64,000 nt of DNA from Geobacillus thermocatenulatus (GTDB lineage Bacteria; Bacillota; Bacilli; Bacillales; Anoxybacillaceae), in NCBI RefSeq assembly GCF_002217655.1, contig NZ_NEWK01000002.1, positions 559,164 to 623,163 on the forward strand, written 5' to 3'. The translations under genes and the position numbers were made by a program. This document shows, in pieces, positions 46,570-57,399 of this stretch. The notes beneath the pieces are model-generated. The model worked only from the letters and a program-made list of their open reading frames with translations, did not search any database and was not told the origin of the DNA. How positions within the stretch are numbered: the stretch's first letter is position 1; the number at the start of each line of letters is the position of its first letter.

Positions 46570-46598
46570 AAAAAAATGAACGCCATAAAAGGCGCTCA
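46570..46598 (-). terminator. Terminator of the chemoreceptor gene
   Basis: TGAACGCC (46577-46584) pairs with GGCGCTCA (46591-46598) with one wobble pair; leftward the RNA continues TTTTTTTCC. Confidence 0.75.
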
Positions 46599-48296
46599 TC
46601 ATAATGAAAATTTGTTGACAATCGCCTGCAAATCGTCCGCCATTTTCGAGAGCGACGCGGCCGAAGCTGAAATTTCCTGCATCGACGCCAGCTGTTCCTC
46701 GGTCGCCGCCGACACCTCCTGCGCACCGGCCGATGTCGACTCGGCCACATCGGCGACAAGCCGGACGGTGCGCACAATTTGTTCCGAAGAAGAGGCCATC
46801 TCGCTAACAGCGGCCGATACGTCGCGGATTTGCGCCGCCACTTCGTCCACGGCGGCGCGAATGCGGGCGAACGTTTCACCCGAGGCGCGAATGACGTTCG
46901 TTCCGGCCGTCACTTCGTTCACAACCGACTCCATCGATTGGACGGCATGGATCGTTTCTTCTTGAATGGCCGCGATCAGTTCCGCGATTTGCTGGGCCGA
47001 TTGCGCCGATTGCTCGGCGAGCTTCCGCACCTCATCGGCGACCACGGCAAAGCCACGCCCGTGCTCGCCGGCGCGCGCCGCCTCAATGGCGGCGTTTAAG
47101 GCGAGCAAGTTCGTCTGCGCCGCAATGCTGCGGATTGCTTCGATAATCGAACCGATTTGCTCGGAACGGTGGCCGAGCCCTTTCATGAGGTCAGCCAGCC
47201 GCTCAACCGTATTGTTCACTTTGTTCATTTGCGCGACGCCCGCCTCGATCGTTTGCCCACCCTCAGCCGCTTGTCTTGACGCCTCACTAGCGATGGCGGA
47301 TACGCTTTGCGCCCGTCCGGAAATTTGCTCGATCTGTTCAGACGCCGCATTGACGGCGGCGGACGTTTCTTCCACGCTTTGCATTTGCTTGTCCATGCTG
47401 GAAGCAACGTCCTGAATCGTCATGGCGATTTGTTCGGTCGCCTTGCTCGTCTGTTCGGCGCTCGCTGCCAGCTCCTCAGACGAGGCAGCCACTTGCTCGG
47501 CGTTTTGCGCTACTTCCTGAAGCACTTCGCGCAAGTTTTGGGCCATTTGTTCAAACGAAGCGGCCAGCTCGCCGATTTCGTCGCGGTTGCGGACGCCGGT
47601 TTTCGTCTTGGTCAAATCGCCGGCAGCGATTCGACCAGCCGCTTCCGACAGCGCCAATAGCGGGCGGGAAAGCGAGCGGCTGATCCAATAGTTGGCAATC
47701 GCGCCGACCGCCACGGTCAATATGCCCACAACGATAATGAACTTCTGCACATCCGAAGCTTCATCATCCGCTTTTTTGCTTGCTTTGTTCATCTCCGACT
47801 GCTGGCTGGAAATGAGCCGGGAAACGACGTCATCGAACTGATTTGTAATGTCTCGACCCGTCGTCACAATGAGTGCATTGTATTCCGCCGTTTTGTTTTG
47901 ATCCTTTAAATCAAACGTTTTTTGCCCCAGTTCGTAAAACTGCTGCTCCAATAAATCAAGCTGAGCCAGCCATTGTTTTGTTTGGGCTTGCGTCAACTCC
48001 GCCCTAAGTTTTTCGCTTATTTTCTTGTACTCCTCATGCGCTTTTTCAAAGTTTTTCCTTGACGTCTCATCGCCAGTCAACAAATAGCCGCGCATGCTGC
48101 CGACTTGGCGGCGGATGAGCACCTCCAGCTCCTTGACGTTGACGAGCTTCGGCACCCGTTTGTCAATGACATCGGTATATGTACCGTTCAGTTTGGAAAT
48201 TTCGTAATAAGAAAAGCCGACTAGCCATACAATCAATACGTAGACAAGGCCAAACCCAGCCAGCAGTTTTTTGCGCACGGTCATTTTCATGTTCAT
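46599..48296 (-). CDS. Methyl-accepting chemotaxis protein
   Basis: A 565-residue chemoreceptor. A first membrane helix (about residues 11-31), an extracellular four-helix-bundle sensor (about 35-185), a second helix (about 188-210), a HAMP domain and a long cytoplasmic coiled coil are visible. The hairpin tip has the strictly conserved [39 protein letters not shown] region. ATG at 48296 follows CGGAGGA. The ligand is unknown. No other chemotaxis gene is in the window. Confidence 0.93.
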   Translation of the reverse strand: MNMKMTVRKKLLAGFGLVYVLIVWLVGFSYYEISKLNGTYTDVIDKRVPKLVNVKELEVLIRRQVGSMRGYLLTGDETSRKNFEKAHEEYKKISEKLRAELTQAQTKQWLAQLDLLEQQFYELGQKTFDLKDQNKTAEYNALIVTTGRDITNQFDDVVSRLISSQQSEMNKASKKADDEASDVQKFIIVVGILTVAVGAIANYWISRSLSRPLLALSEAAGRIAAGDLTKTKTGVRNRDEIGELAASFEQMAQNLREVLQEVAQNAEQVAASSEELAASAEQTSKATEQIAMTIQDVASSMDKQMQSVEETSAAVNAASEQIEQISGRAQSVSAIASEASRQAAEGGQTIEAGVAQMNKVNNTVERLADLMKGLGHRSEQIGSIIEAIRSIAAQTNLLALNAAIEAARAGEHGRGFAVVADEVRKLAEQSAQSAQQIAELIAAIQEETIHAVQSMESVVNEVTAGTNVIRASGETFARIRAAVDEVAAQIRDVSAAVSEMASSSEQIVRTVRLVADVAESTSAGAQEVSAATEEQLASMQEISASAASLSKMADDLQAIVNKFSL

Positions 48297-48508
48297 TGGC
48301 AAATCCTCCGTCTGTGAATCAGTATGTTGTTCCATCTACATTATCGGATGATCACAGACAATGTTTAGTATTTTTTTTTTGCGCTTTCGCCATCTTGATG
48401 AAAAGGCCTGCTTCATTGAAAAAGCCAACTGGATTGTCTCCATGAGCCTCCTCTTTCACCGTCAACTCGCAAAGAGCAAACAGGCCGCACCCATGCCGCT
48501 TTCCCTCC

Positions 48509-49858
48509 TTACGCCGTTCCTTCCGGCTGCCACGTGTTTCGGCCGGCTTCGGCTTCATCATGAATGAAAAGCGAGGTGACAAGCGCTGCGATGCTGCCAA
48601 TGAGGCCGAATAAAAACAAATGATGGATGCCGGTCATAAACGTCGGCGCCTTCGTCAAAAACGCTCCCATGACGGTCACGCCGATCGCCGTGCCGATATT
48701 GCGGCAAAACATAAAAAAGGACGTCGCAATTCCTTTTTCATGAGCGTCGGCAAGCTGCTGCGAACCGATGATCCCAACGGTCGACGTCAACCCGAACGAC
48801 AGCCCTTGGACAAACATAACGAAGAAAACGTACCAAAACCCGTGGCTTTCGCGGAGCAGAGCAAGAAGCAAGCCGGACGCAACGAGCAGCACATTGCCGA
48901 TGATCAGAAGCGGACGGTAGCCATAGCGCAAAATCCATTTCCCGGCCGGCACGGCGGCGATCATCCAGCCAATGGACGAACCAAGCAAAGCAACGCCGCT
49001 TATAAATACGGACAAATGGGCGACGTTTTGCAAAAAGAGCGGGATGTAGCTTGACGTTCCAAACAACGCGACGCAACTGACAAAGCCGTTAATGTTCATC
49101 CATTTGAGCGTCCGGTGCTGGACAAGCGACAGCGGCACGAGCGGAGACGGCTGCCGTTTTTCGAAAACGTAAAACGCAACAAGCAAGAGCGCACCGGCCG
49201 CCCCGTACCACCATTGCCCCTGTTCAACAACGGTGACGAGCAAAAGCAAACTGACCGCCACCGCAAACAACATAGCTCCCATGTAATCGACCGCCGCCCG
49301 CTTCGGTTCATATACCTCTTTATATGGAAGCAACGTCACAAGCGAGAGCAAGCAGATGGGAATGTTGACATAAAAAATCCAGCGCCATGTCGCGTATTCG
49401 ACAAACAGCGAGCCTAAAAGCGGCGCCAAGACAGCGGAAATGCCCCACATGGCAGTAAAAAACGCCTGGATCTTTCCACGCTTTTCCATTGGAAACAAAT
49501 CGCCGGCGATAATGGCTGGAAACGGCATCATAAACCCGGCGCCGATCCCTTGCATGGCGCGGAACAGGACGAGCTGCACCATATTTTGCGACAAACCGCA
49601 AAGAAGCGAGCCGATCAAAAATAACAGGATGCCAAAGCTGAATACGTTTTTGCGGCCAAACAAGTCGGACAGACGGCCGGCAATCGGCGACAGAACGGTC
49701 GTTGTAATCATGTATGACGCAAACGCCCAGGCGTACAAAGAAAACCCTCCAAGCTCTTTGGCGATGATCGGCATCGTCGTGTTCATGATCGTCGTATCCA
49801 TCGAGGCGACGAGCATCGCGAGCACGATGCTGATCATGACAGATAGGCGGCTGTTCAT
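48509..49858 (-). CDS. MFS multidrug efflux transporter, DHA2-like
   Basis: A 449-residue membrane protein with 13 or 14 predicted helices. MLVASMDTTIMNTTMPIIAKELGG in the first helix is motif D1 of drug-proton antiporters, and GRLSDLFGRKNVF is motif A. GIGAGFMMPFPAII resembles motif C-type segments. Proton-driven export of drugs or other small molecules is expected; the substrate is unknown. It has its own promoter (TTGTGC-17-TAAAAT). AAAAAGGAGG precedes the start. Confidence 0.88.
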   Translation of the reverse strand: MNSRLSVMISIVLAMLVASMDTTIMNTTMPIIAKELGGFSLYAWAFASYMITTTVLSPIAGRLSDLFGRKNVFSFGILLFLIGSLLCGLSQNMVQLVLFRAMQGIGAGFMMPFPAIIAGDLFPMEKRGKIQAFFTAMWGISAVLAPLLGSLFVEYATWRWIFYVNIPICLLSLVTLLPYKEVYEPKRAAVDYMGAMLFAVAVSLLLLVTVVEQGQWWYGAAGALLLVAFYVFEKRQPSPLVPLSLVQHRTLKWMNINGFVSCVALFGTSSYIPLFLQNVAHLSVFISGVALLGSSIGWMIAAVPAGKWILRYGYRPLLIIGNVLLVASGLLLALLRESHGFWYVFFVMFVQGLSFGLTSTVGIIGSQQLADAHEKGIATSFFMFCRNIGTAIGVTVMGAFLTKAPTFMTGIHHLFLFGLIGSIAALVTSLFIHDEAEAGRNTWQPEGTA

Positions 49859-49895
49859 ACAAATAACCTCCTTTTTGATAAGCTACGAATATTTT

Positions 49896-49924
49896 ATTTT
49901 ACGCGATAAAAAATCATTGCACAA
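49896..49924 (-). promoter_or_regulatory. Promoter of the MFS transporter gene
   Basis: Leftward -35 TTGTGC (49919-49924), 17 bases, -10 TAAAAT (49896-49901), about 40 bases before the start codon. Confidence 0.6.
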
Positions 49925-50204
49925 ATGATATGCGTCGAAAGTCAGAATCATTTGCACTTGTTGCCCGAAAAGTCGGGAAATTCCCAAAACCACTGACGCG
50001 GCTTCCATGATATCGTCGCACAATAAGGGGGAGAGAGGAAAAACACCACAACCGTCTTTTTATTTCCGTTGTGATCGCCATAAATGTTTAGGATTTAGGG
50101 GAACCCTCACTGCGGCGCTGCAAGTTAAACGCGGTCAGCAGCCCGGTGCACACATTTCCGATCGGTACATTCGGCTGGGTTTCGATTCACGCTGAAAAAA
50201 AGAC
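49925..50204. other. Intergenic region without recognised gene
   Basis: About 280 bases between the MFS promoter and the terminator of the NlpC/P60 gene. It contains a leftward terminator-like hairpin (CACAAC...GTTGTG near 50045-50072, then TTTTTCC). A small CCCGACTTTTCGGG hairpin lies near 49962. It was searched by eye for a cyclic-di-AMP riboswitch because LysM hydrolase genes often have one, but the conserved blocks are absent. Confidence 0.3.
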
Positions 50205-50231
50205 GGGGCAGCGCTGAACAAAACGCTGCCC
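50196..50231 (-). terminator. Terminator of the NlpC/P60 gene
   Basis: GGGCAGCG (50206-50213) pairs with CGCTGCCC (50224-50231); leftward the stem is followed by CGTCTTTTTTT. Confidence 0.85.
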
Positions 50232-50246
50232 TCGGCTGTCCTTTTA

Positions 50247-51272
50247 TTAATTAAGCACCCGAACCGCTTTTACATACCGCGTTTTCCAATAGGATGACGT
50301 CAGCGACGAATACGCAACACCCAACGAAACGGTCGCGTTGATCATTTGCCCGTTGCCAGCGTAAATGCCGACATGGTTGATCGTCCCATTTGAATCGGTG
50401 TCAAAAAAGACGAGATCGCCTTTTTGCAACTGGCCAAACGACACCGTTCTTCCCGCTTGCGCCTGAGCGATGGATGTGCGCGGCAGCGAAATGCCGGCTT
50501 CGCCAAAAACGCGCATCGTAAACGATGAGCAGTCAAACACATCGGTGCGCGACGGGCTTGCTCCATACAAATAGCGCGCCCCTAAATATTTTTCCGCAAT
50601 ATCGATGATTTGATCGGCAAGCGATGCGGAGGACTCAGCGGCAGCCGAGTTGGCGGCCGACACCTGCTGCTTGGCCTCCCAGACATCAGCCGTTCCGCCC
50701 GCCACTTTAATGGCTTGGCCAATGCGGATGGTGTTCGGGTTTGTAATTTGTGGATTCAGTGCCAATAGACGGTCGACCGTCGTTTGAAACTTGTTCGCAA
50801 TCCCAAGCAGCGTATCCCCCGCCTGCACGATATACCGGCCGTTTGTCGGCACGGCCGCCGGCTCTACATTGTATGTATTGGAACGTTCCTGTCCCCCTGC
50901 TACTTGCAACTTCTGCCCGGCGCGAATGAAGTCTGGATCCGCAATGCTTGGATTGAGCTTGAGCAGCGCATCCACAGTCGTGCCAAATTGGCGGGCAATT
51001 CCGCTTAACGTATCGCCAGGCTGCACCGTATACGTACGGGAAGAAATTTCTTCTGATTCTGCCTGCTCGTTGACTTGCAATACTTGTCCGGGAAAAATCA
51101 AATCCGAAGACAAACCGTTTTCTTGTTTTAACGCTGCGACCGTCGTGCCGGATTGCCGGGCAATCTTCCAAAGCGTATCGCCTTTTTGCACCGTATAGCT
51201 CGCCGCCGATGCCGCGTGGCCGGCCAACAGGGAACCGATCAACGTGCTTGTCAATACCACTGTTTTTTTCAT
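50247..51272 (-). CDS. Secreted LysM-NlpC/P60 peptidoglycan hydrolase
   Basis: A 341-residue secreted enzyme with a signal peptide (residues 1-25, MKKTVVLTSTLIGSLLAG), three LysM domains (near 27-70, 79-122 and 145-188) and a C-terminal NlpC/P60 domain (about 220-341). The catalytic cysteine is in FDCSSFTMRVF and the histidine in NHVGIYAG. It should cut D-glutamyl peptide bonds in the wall, as LytE, LytF or CwlS do. A perfect WalR box lies upstream, the known control for such hydrolases. ATG at 51272 follows ATAGGGGG. Confidence 0.93.
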   Translation of the reverse strand: MKKTVVLTSTLIGSLLAGHAASAASYTVQKGDTLWKIARQSGTTVAALKQENGLSSDLIFPGQVLQVNEQAESEEISSRTYTVQPGDTLSGIARQFGTTVDALLKLNPSIADPDFIRAGQKLQVAGGQERSNTYNVEPAAVPTNGRYIVQAGDTLLGIANKFQTTVDRLLALNPQITNPNTIRIGQAIKVAGGTADVWEAKQQVSAANSAAAESSASLADQIIDIAEKYLGARYLYGASPSRTDVFDCSSFTMRVFGEAGISLPRTSIAQAQAGRTVSFGQLQKGDLVFFDTDSNGTINHVGIYAGNGQMINATVSLGVAYSSLTSSYWKTRYVKAVRVLN

Positions 51273-51378
51273 GCTGCATCCCCCTATGACGTCGATTGTC
51301 TCCATCTTTATGTATCCATGTTTATACAAAATTCGCTATCACTCTACAAAATTCACCATGTATGCCTGCACATGAGCT

Positions 51379-51445
51379 ATTATAGTAAAATCAAAGTAAT
51401 CCGTCTGTAACAGAAAGAATAAAAGTAGATTACAAAACGATTACA
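51379..51445 (-). promoter_or_regulatory. WalR box and promoter of the NlpC/P60 gene
   Basis: TGTAAT-CGTTT-TGTAAT on the minus strand (51429-51445) is a perfect WalR (YycF) site. The -10 TATAAT lies at 51379-51384, and the -35 position (51402-51407) is poor, as expected for an activated promoter. The box is about 25 bases upstream of the -35 region. Confidence 0.75.
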
Positions 51446-51446
51446 A

Positions 51447-51480
51447 AAAGCGCCCCCTTTGCCGTGCAAAGGGGGCGCAG
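51447..51480 (-). terminator. mutL terminator
   Basis: GCGCCCCCTTTG pairs with CAAAGGGGGCGC around a short loop and, leftward, is followed by TTTTTG. It begins right after the mutL stop codon. Confidence 0.85.
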
Positions 51481-51481
51481 G

Positions 51482-53374
51482 CTACATCACCCGTTTAAAT
51501 AGTTTTTCAATTTCATATGTCGAAAAATGAACGATGATCGGCCGGCCGTGCGGACAAGTAAATGGGTCTGTCGTCTGCCGCAGCGCCTCAAGCAAAGCGA
51601 ACAGCTCATCTCGGCGCAAATGTCGGTTTGCTTTAATGGCGCGTTTGCAGCTCATTAAGATCGCCGCTTGTTCGCGCAATTGCTTGACATCAACCGTTTT
51701 GGCCGCCAGCACTTGTTCGATCATTTCCTCGATGATTTCCTTTTCTCTCCCTTTCGGAAACCACGTCGGATGGGAGCGAACGAGAAACGCCCGCGGCCCA
51801 AACGGTTCAAGAAACACGCCGCAGCGCGCCAGCTCATCGCGGCAGGCGGCGATCCGCTCGTACTCGTCGGCTGGATATTCAAACATCAACGGAACGAGCA
51901 GCTCCTGCACTTCCTTCGTGGCTTCGCCGAGTTTTTCCCGGAAATATTCATAGTTGATCCGCTCTTGCGCCGCATGCTGATCGATCATATACAGTCCATG
52001 TTCGTTCTCCGCCAAAATGTACGTCCCATGCAATTGTCCGATCGGATAAAGCGGCGGCAGGCGATTGGCCGCCGGTTTCTTCGTCGCTTGCCCATCTGTC
52101 GGCAAGCGGAGGGCACGACGTTCTTCCCCCACCTCTTCCTCCTGCTTTTGCTCGAAAGCGGGCCCATGTTCGTCCGGTATTCCACATTCATCCGTCTGCA
52201 CAGCCGCGGATGGCCGCTCAGCCGGTGCGTCACCTGTTAGCGGCGCAAAAGAGGTGGTCGCATCTTCCCCGCCGCCGATGTCGCTCGATAAGATAGACGG
52301 CTCGCGGACGCGATGAGTGAACGTCCAAGCCGCCTGCTCCGCCTTTGGTTTTGCCATCTTGCTGTCGGCCGATACGGACGGAATAAGCGTCCGCTCGCGA
52401 AATGCCTGACGGATGGCGTCTGTGACGAGCTCATTCAGCTCTGTTTCCTTGCTAAAACGGACTTCAAGCTTTGCCGGATGGACGTTGACATCGACAAGCA
52501 CCGGATCCATTTCAATGGATAAAAACACAATCGGATAGCGGCCGATCGGCAAGAGCGTATGGTAGCCGGCTTCAATCGCTTTCATGAGCGGCGCGCTGCG
52601 CACATAGCGGCCGTTGACCACAAGCGAGATGTAGTTGCGCGAGGCGCGCGTCACATCAGGTGGCGAAATGTAGCCGCGAACGGTAAAATCGAGCGATTCC
52701 GCTTCGATGGGGATCATTTGTTTCGCCGTCTCGGCGCCGTAAATAGCGGCGAGCACGTGCCGGACATCGCCGCTGCCATTGGTGGCAAGCAATGTTTTGC
52801 CCTGGTGGCGGAGGCGAAATGATACGTCCGGATGGGCAAGCGCCAGCCGGTTGACGACGTCGGTCGCATGGCCGAGCTCGGTGTGGATCGTTTTCATATA
52901 TTTCAAGCGCGCTGGGGTGTTGAAAAACAAGTTCGATACGGTAATATCCGTCCCTTTGCGCCCCGCCGCCCGCTCGCGGGAGACGAGTGCGCCGCCTTGA
53001 AGCACAAGCTTCGTTCCCGGTCCGCTGCCCGTGCCGGTCGTCAGCTCCACTTCGGATACAGAAGCGATGCTCGGCAGCGCCTCACCGCGGAACCCGAGCG
53101 TGCGGATGCGGAACAAATCGTGCTCGTTGTGAATTTTGCTTGTCGCATGGCGTTCAAAAGCGAGCAAGCAGTCGTCTTCCTCCATGCCATCGCCGTTGTC
53201 GATGACGCGGATTTTCGCCATTCCCGCCTCTTCAAGCTCGATGTTGATGACCGTACTATGGGCATCAATGGCGTTTTCCACCAACTCCTTGACGACCGAA
53301 GCCGGCCGCTCGACGACCTCGCCGGCGGCGATTTTGTTTGCCAGCAGGTCATCGAGCTTGCGGATGCGTCCCAT
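51482..53374 (-). CDS. mutL: DNA mismatch repair endonuclease MutL
   Basis: MutL (630 residues) links mismatch recognition by MutS to strand cutting. The N-terminal GHKL ATPase motifs are intact: [23 protein letters not shown] and [11 protein letters not shown] low-complexity linker (about 340-440) follows. The C-terminal domain has the metal-binding endonuclease motif [24 protein letters not shown] and CPHGRP, so it is the nicking type found in bacteria without MutH. It starts 14 bases after the mutS stop. Confidence 0.97.
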   Translation of the reverse strand: MGRIRKLDDLLANKIAAGEVVERPASVVKELVENAIDAHSTVINIELEEAGMAKIRVIDNGDGMEEDDCLLAFERHATSKIHNEHDLFRIRTLGFRGEALPSIASVSEVELTTGTGSGPGTKLVLQGGALVSRERAAGRKGTDITVSNLFFNTPARLKYMKTIHTELGHATDVVNRLALAHPDVSFRLRHQGKTLLATNGSGDVRHVLAAIYGAETAKQMIPIEAESLDFTVRGYISPPDVTRASRNYISLVVNGRYVRSAPLMKAIEAGYHTLLPIGRYPIVFLSIEMDPVLVDVNVHPAKLEVRFSKETELNELVTDAIRQAFRERTLIPSVSADSKMAKPKAEQAAWTFTHRVREPSILSSDIGGGEDATTSFAPLTGDAPAERPSAAVQTDECGIPDEHGPAFEQKQEEEVGEERRALRLPTDGQATKKPAANRLPPLYPIGQLHGTYILAENEHGLYMIDQHAAQERINYEYFREKLGEATKEVQELLVPLMFEYPADEYERIAACRDELARCGVFLEPFGPRAFLVRSHPTWFPKGREKEIIEEMIEQVLAAKTVDVKQLREQAAILMSCKRAIKANRHLRRDELFALLEALRQTTDPFTCPHGRPIIVHFSTYEIEKLFKRVM

Positions 53375-53388
53375 CGGGCCTCCCTCCT

Positions 53389-56100
53389 TTACTTGAGGAG
53401 CTTTTGCAGTTCATACAGTTTGTTGAGCGCCTCAAGCGGCGTCATCTCGAGCAAATTGATCTCTTTCAGCGCCGCGAGCGCCTTTTTCTCTTTGCTTGAA
53501 AGAGGCGGCTCCACAGGCGCCGGGGCAAGGTCAGGAAACATGCTCAGCTGCTCAAACGCCGCTTCCGCCCAAACGCCCTCCCGCGCCGCGCCGGCTGACG
53601 GACGGGAGGCCTTCTCGCGCTCAACCTTGCTGCCGACGTCTAACGCTTCGTTCCCCTGAACAGCCAAACTCGCTTCCGCCAAAGCGCCATCGTCCATCCT
53701 GCCTGCGGCGGCTTCCTGCTTTCCCGCCGCTTTCTCCAGTTCCGCTAAAATGGCTCGCGCGCGTTCAATGAGCGAAGCCGGCAGCCCAGCCAGCTCAGCC
53801 ACGTGAATGCCGTAGCTCTTGTCGGCCGGCCCGTCGGCGATTTGATGCAAAAAGACGACTTTGCCGTTTTCCTCGATGGCGCGGGCATGGACGTTCGAAA
53901 GCCGCGGGAGCGAACGCTCCAAGGCGGTGAGTTCATGGTAGTGGGTGCTAAATAGTGTTTTCGCGCCGATATGGTCGTGAATGTACTCAATGATCGCCTG
54001 GGCGAGCGCCATGCCGTCGTACGTCGATGTGCCGCGCCCGATTTCATCAAACAAAATGAGGCTGTTTTGCGTCGCATGAGCGATGGCGTGGCGCGCCTCC
54101 AACATTTCGACCATAAACGTGCTTTGTCCTGCCGACAGGTCGTCAGCAGCGCCGATGCGGGTGAACACTTGGTCAAAAATGGGCAGCACCGCCCGCTCGG
54201 CGGGAACGAAACAGCCGATTTGCGCCATGACGGCGGTGAGCGCCACTTGCCGCATGTACGTGCTTTTTCCAGCCATGTTCGGTCCAGTGATGAGCAGCAT
54301 TTCCCGCTCGCGGTTCATGTAGCAGTCATTCGGCACGTACATTTGCGCGCCGAGCACTTTTTCGACAACCGGATGGCGGCCGCCTTGAATCACCAAGACG
54401 CGCTCCGTGGAAAACTGGGGACGCACGTAGCGATACTCGTCGCTGATCGTTGCGAATGATTGAAGCACATCAAGCTCGGCAATGGCTTTCGCCAACGTCT
54501 GCAGGCGCGGGATGTATTGCTTCACCTGCTCGCGAATGGCGACAAACAGTTCATATTCGAGTTCGATGCTTTTTTCTTCCGCTTCTAAAATGAGCGCCTC
54601 TTTTTCCTTCAACTCCGGGGTGATAAAGCGCTCGGCGTTGGCGAGCGTCTGCTTCCGCTCGTAACGTCCTTCCGGAACAAGGGGGAGATTGGGCTTTGTC
54701 ACTTCAATATAGTAGCCAAACACTCGGTTGTAGCCGACTTTGAGCGATTTGATGCCGGTCGCTTCCCGCTCCTTCGCCTCAAGTTCCGCGATCCACGCTT
54801 TGCCGTTGCGGCTCGCATCGCGGTAGCGGTCGAGTTGCTTGTCATACCCATCTTTGATGAGGTTCCCTTCTTTGACGGAAAGCGGCGGCTGTTCTTGAAT
54901 CGAGCGCTCGAGCAAATCGACGAGCTCTTCGCACGGGTCAAGGCGCTCGCACAGCTTGTCCGCTTCCGCAAGCGGCAGTGCGCCGACCGTCTGGCGGAGC
55001 GCCGGCACTTGAAGAAGCGACTTTTTCAGCTGCACGAGATCGCGGGCATTGGCGTTGCCGTAGGAGACACGGCCGACAAGGCGCTCAATGTCGTAAACGC
55101 CGCGCAGCCTGTCGCGCAACTCCTGCCGTTCAAAATAGCTCGTTTTCAACGTTTCCACAAAATCGAGGCGCCGTTCGATTTCGCGCCGATCAATGAGCGG
55201 CCGGTCGAGCCATTGTTTTAAGAGCCGCCCGCCCATCGCGGTCACCGTTTCATCCAAAAGCCATAACAACGAGCCTTTCCTTCCTTTTGACCGCACCGTT
55301 TCGACCAATTCCAAATGCAACTTGGAATGTCGGTCCATTTTCATATAGTGGTCAACTTGATACAACTCAGCCGGCTGCAAATGATCGAGCCGCCGCTTTT
55401 GCGTGCGGACGAGGTAATGAAGCAAGCGGGCTGTGGCCGTCCGCAGCTTTTCTTGCGCCACATGGCCGATGACGCCGTTCCATTCGTCGCATAGAGATGT
55501 GTCGTCCTCATAAGAGACCGCCGCCCCGTACCGCTCTTTTAGCTCGCGCACCCACTCTTCGCCGCTGTCTGTGGCCACGATGATCTCCCGCGCTCCAACG
55601 GCGTGCAATTCGTTTGCCGCTTCCTCCCACGAAGAAAGAAGCGTCAACCGGACCTCGCCGGTCGACAAATCGGCGTAAGCCAATCCGTATGTACCATCAG
55701 CAAACGGCGTCAAGGCCGCCAAGTAGTGGTTTTCCTTCTCGGTGAGCCCTTTGCCTTCCATGAGCGTCCCTGGGGTGATCAGCTGCACCACTTCGCGGCG
55801 AACGACGCCTTTGGCCGTTTTCGGGTCTTCGACTTGTTCGCAAATGGCGACTTTATATCCCTTTTCGATTAACTGTTCAATATATCCTTGCGCCGAATGG
55901 TACGGCACCCCGCACATCGGCACCCGTTCATCGCCGCCGCCATCGCGGCTTGTGAGCGTAATTTCCAGCTCTTGCGCCGCCTTGATGGCGTCGTCAAAAA
56001 ACAGTTCGTAAAAATCGCCAAGCCGGAAAAATAAAAACGCGTCCGGATATTGCGCTTTAATGTGCAAATATTGCTGGATCATCGGTGTATACGATGGCAT
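53389..56100 (-). CDS. mutS: DNA mismatch recognition protein MutS
   Basis: MutS (903 residues) scans DNA for mismatches. The mismatch wedge Phe-x-Glu is in GDFYELF near residue 28. The ATPase domain has Walker [15 protein letters not shown], Walker B and [15 protein letters not shown], and the ABC-like STHYHEL. After a variable, acidic linker the peptide EQLSMF near residue 855 looks like a sliding-clamp binding motif. It forms an operon with mutL. The start has no competing upstream codon of quality. Confidence 0.97.
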   Translation of the reverse strand: MPSYTPMIQQYLHIKAQYPDAFLFFRLGDFYELFFDDAIKAAQELEITLTSRDGGGDERVPMCGVPYHSAQGYIEQLIEKGYKVAICEQVEDPKTAKGVVRREVVQLITPGTLMEGKGLTEKENHYLAALTPFADGTYGLAYADLSTGEVRLTLLSSWEEAANELHAVGAREIIVATDSGEEWVRELKERYGAAVSYEDDTSLCDEWNGVIGHVAQEKLRTATARLLHYLVRTQKRRLDHLQPAELYQVDHYMKMDRHSKLHLELVETVRSKGRKGSLLWLLDETVTAMGGRLLKQWLDRPLIDRREIERRLDFVETLKTSYFERQELRDRLRGVYDIERLVGRVSYGNANARDLVQLKKSLLQVPALRQTVGALPLAEADKLCERLDPCEELVDLLERSIQEQPPLSVKEGNLIKDGYDKQLDRYRDASRNGKAWIAELEAKEREATGIKSLKVGYNRVFGYYIEVTKPNLPLVPEGRYERKQTLANAERFITPELKEKEALILEAEEKSIELEYELFVAIREQVKQYIPRLQTLAKAIAELDVLQSFATISDEYRYVRPQFSTERVLVIQGGRHPVVEKVLGAQMYVPNDCYMNREREMLLITGPNMAGKSTYMRQVALTAVMAQIGCFVPAERAVLPIFDQVFTRIGAADDLSAGQSTFMVEMLEARHAIAHATQNSLILFDEIGRGTSTYDGMALAQAIIEYIHDHIGAKTLFSTHYHELTALERSLPRLSNVHARAIEENGKVVFLHQIADGPADKSYGIHVAELAGLPASLIERARAILAELEKAAGKQEAAAGRMDDGALAEASLAVQGNEALDVGSKVEREKASRPSAGAAREGVWAEAAFEQLSMFPDLAPAPVEPPLSSKEKKALAALKEINLLEMTPLEALNKLYELQKLLK

Positions 56101-56161
56101 CGCTTCTCCCCAACCTTTTCGGCCCGAAGGCTCGTTGATTGCGCTACTATTATAACAAGCG

Positions 56162-56199
56162 GCAAAAGAAAAAACTAGGAAAGAAATTTCCTAGTTTTA
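56162..56199 (-). terminator. cotE terminator
   Basis: AAACTAGGAAA (56172-56182) pairs with TTTCCTAGTTT (56187-56197) around a GAAA loop, and the leftward RNA ends TTTTTTCTTTT. The stem begins inside the stop codon. Confidence 0.8.
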
Positions 56200-56745
56200 T
56201 TCTTCTTCGCCAAGCAGCAAATCTGGGCTTAAATCTTCTAATTCTTCATCAAGGTCATCCTCGTCGCAAAAATCGTCGTCCTTGCCGCAGCCTTCCGGAT
56301 TGATGGCAACGCACACCTTCGTTTCGCCGATCACTTCGGCGACAAACTCCCGCTCAACATCGACGACGATTTTATTGCCGTTTGGCGAAATCGTGCATTC
56401 GAGGCAGTTCGGCTGCTGGATGACGCGGACGATGACATCGGTGTCATCGCTGATTAAATGATCTTTGTCGCGATATTTTAATTTGACGACGTCCGTATAC
56501 GACACCGTTTCGGTGACGACTTCGGTTTTTGTATTGTGGTTGTACGAATACCAGACGTTGATGTCATAATGGCCGTGAATTTCGACCGTTTTATCGCATT
56601 TTTTCGCTTCATAACGGTGGTTGATGATCCAGCAGCCGAGAATGCTTGACGGGCGGTTCGGCGCCGTCACCGTATGGGTCGATTGTGTAAACTTGCGGCC
56701 TTTGCCGACAACAGCTTTCGTAATAATTTCTCTGTATTCAGACAT
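56197..56745 (-). CDS. cotE: Outer spore coat protein CotE
   Basis: A 182-residue morphogenetic protein that organises the outer spore coat. The N-terminal half ([35 protein letters not shown]) and central beta-rich region match CotE. The last 25 residues are almost all acidic ([12 protein letters not shown]), as in B. subtilis. Position between mutS and ricA is conserved. Upstream an AC-16-CATA arrangement might be a mother-cell sigma-K promoter, but this is weak. GGAGGG precedes the ATG. Confidence 0.96.
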   Translation of the reverse strand: MSEYREIITKAVVGKGRKFTQSTHTVTAPNRPSSILGCWIINHRYEAKKCDKTVEIHGHYDINVWYSYNHNTKTEVVTETVSYTDVVKLKYRDKDHLISDDTDVIVRVIQQPNCLECTISPNGNKIVVDVEREFVAEVIGETKVCVAINPEGCGKDDDFCDEDDLDEELEDLSPDLLLGEEE

Positions 56746-56930
56746 CGAACGGAACCCTCCTCAAATGAATCTTCATTTCATCCTATGCGCCATCTCCGCT
56801 AATGTGCACAGCAAATGAATCATTATTCCGTATAGTTCATTGTATGCGCCTGCTCCGTTCGATGTGCCTTCTTTTTTGCCGCCAGATAGCCGCCCGCGGT
56901 TCGGGGAAAGGGAGAGCGCGCCCATAAGAA

Positions 56931-56960
56931 AAAAGCGCCCCGAAGGACGCTTTTGAGCCG
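56931..56960 (-). terminator. Terminator of the miaB-ricA unit
   Basis: AAAAGCG (56931-56937) pairs with CGCTTTT (56948-56954), with CC/GG inner pairs; leftward the RNA ends in TTTTTTCTT. Confidence 0.75.
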
Positions 56961-56967
56961 CATGCCA

Positions 56968-57399
56968 TTAATGGCAGCCGCCGTGTTTGTGGTAGCGAAG
57001 CGCGGCGCCGGTTTCGCCGCGCAGCACGTCGCCGCCCGTCGAAGCGAGAATTTCATCGGTCACCGTATTCGAAATCGTCGAGGCGACGAGCTGAAGCAGG
57101 TCGTTCACATCGGATTGGGACTGCTGGAATTCGCTGACGATCGGGATTTGCGACAACTCTTCGTAAATGGCGTCAATTTTGGCCTCAACCTGTTTCAGCG
57201 CTTCATGTTTTCCGTAATGCTGAAGGTTGACCGCTTGCTTTTGCAGCGATTTCAGCTCGTTGATCAACGTGCGCACTTTTTCGTTTTGGTGGATTTTTTC
57301 TTCCGCTCGTTTGAAAAAGTCGACTTCTTCCGTTTCGGCGATCATTTTCGCCAGCTGCTTCGCCTGGGCCAAGATATCATCCCGCGTATATTTTGCCAT
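56968..57399 (-). CDS. ricA: RicA/YmcA, RNA maturation and sporulation regulator subunit
   Basis: A 143-residue helical protein of the RicAFT (YmcA-YlbF-YaaT) complex, which supports RNase Y cleavage of mRNAs and helps sporulation, competence and biofilm. The DUF964-type helical core ([31 protein letters not shown]) is clear. The C-terminus ends HKHGGCH, a likely metal or iron-sulphur ligand site. The start overlaps the end of miaB by 23 bases, so translation is probably coupled. Confidence 0.95.
   Translation of the reverse strand: MAKYTRDDILAQAKQLAKMIAETEEVDFFKRAEEKIHQNEKVRTLINELKSLQKQAVNLQHYGKHEALKQVEAKIDAIYEELSQIPIVSEFQQSQSDVNDLLQLVASTISNTVTDEILASTGGDVLRGETGAALRYHKHGGCH

Noticed and set aside
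49925-50204. Cyclic-di-AMP (ydaO) riboswitch near the LysM hydrolase
   Set aside because: The region is downstream, not upstream, of the hydrolase gene, and the conserved CCGAATCC and GGGTGAA-type blocks are not present in the right order.
30354-57399. glnA and ricA begin with the same ten residues ([10 protein letters not shown]) and nearly the same codons
   Set aside because: The proteins differ completely after that and both starts agree with their own families. Most likely coincidence, possibly helped by selection for good initiation codons.
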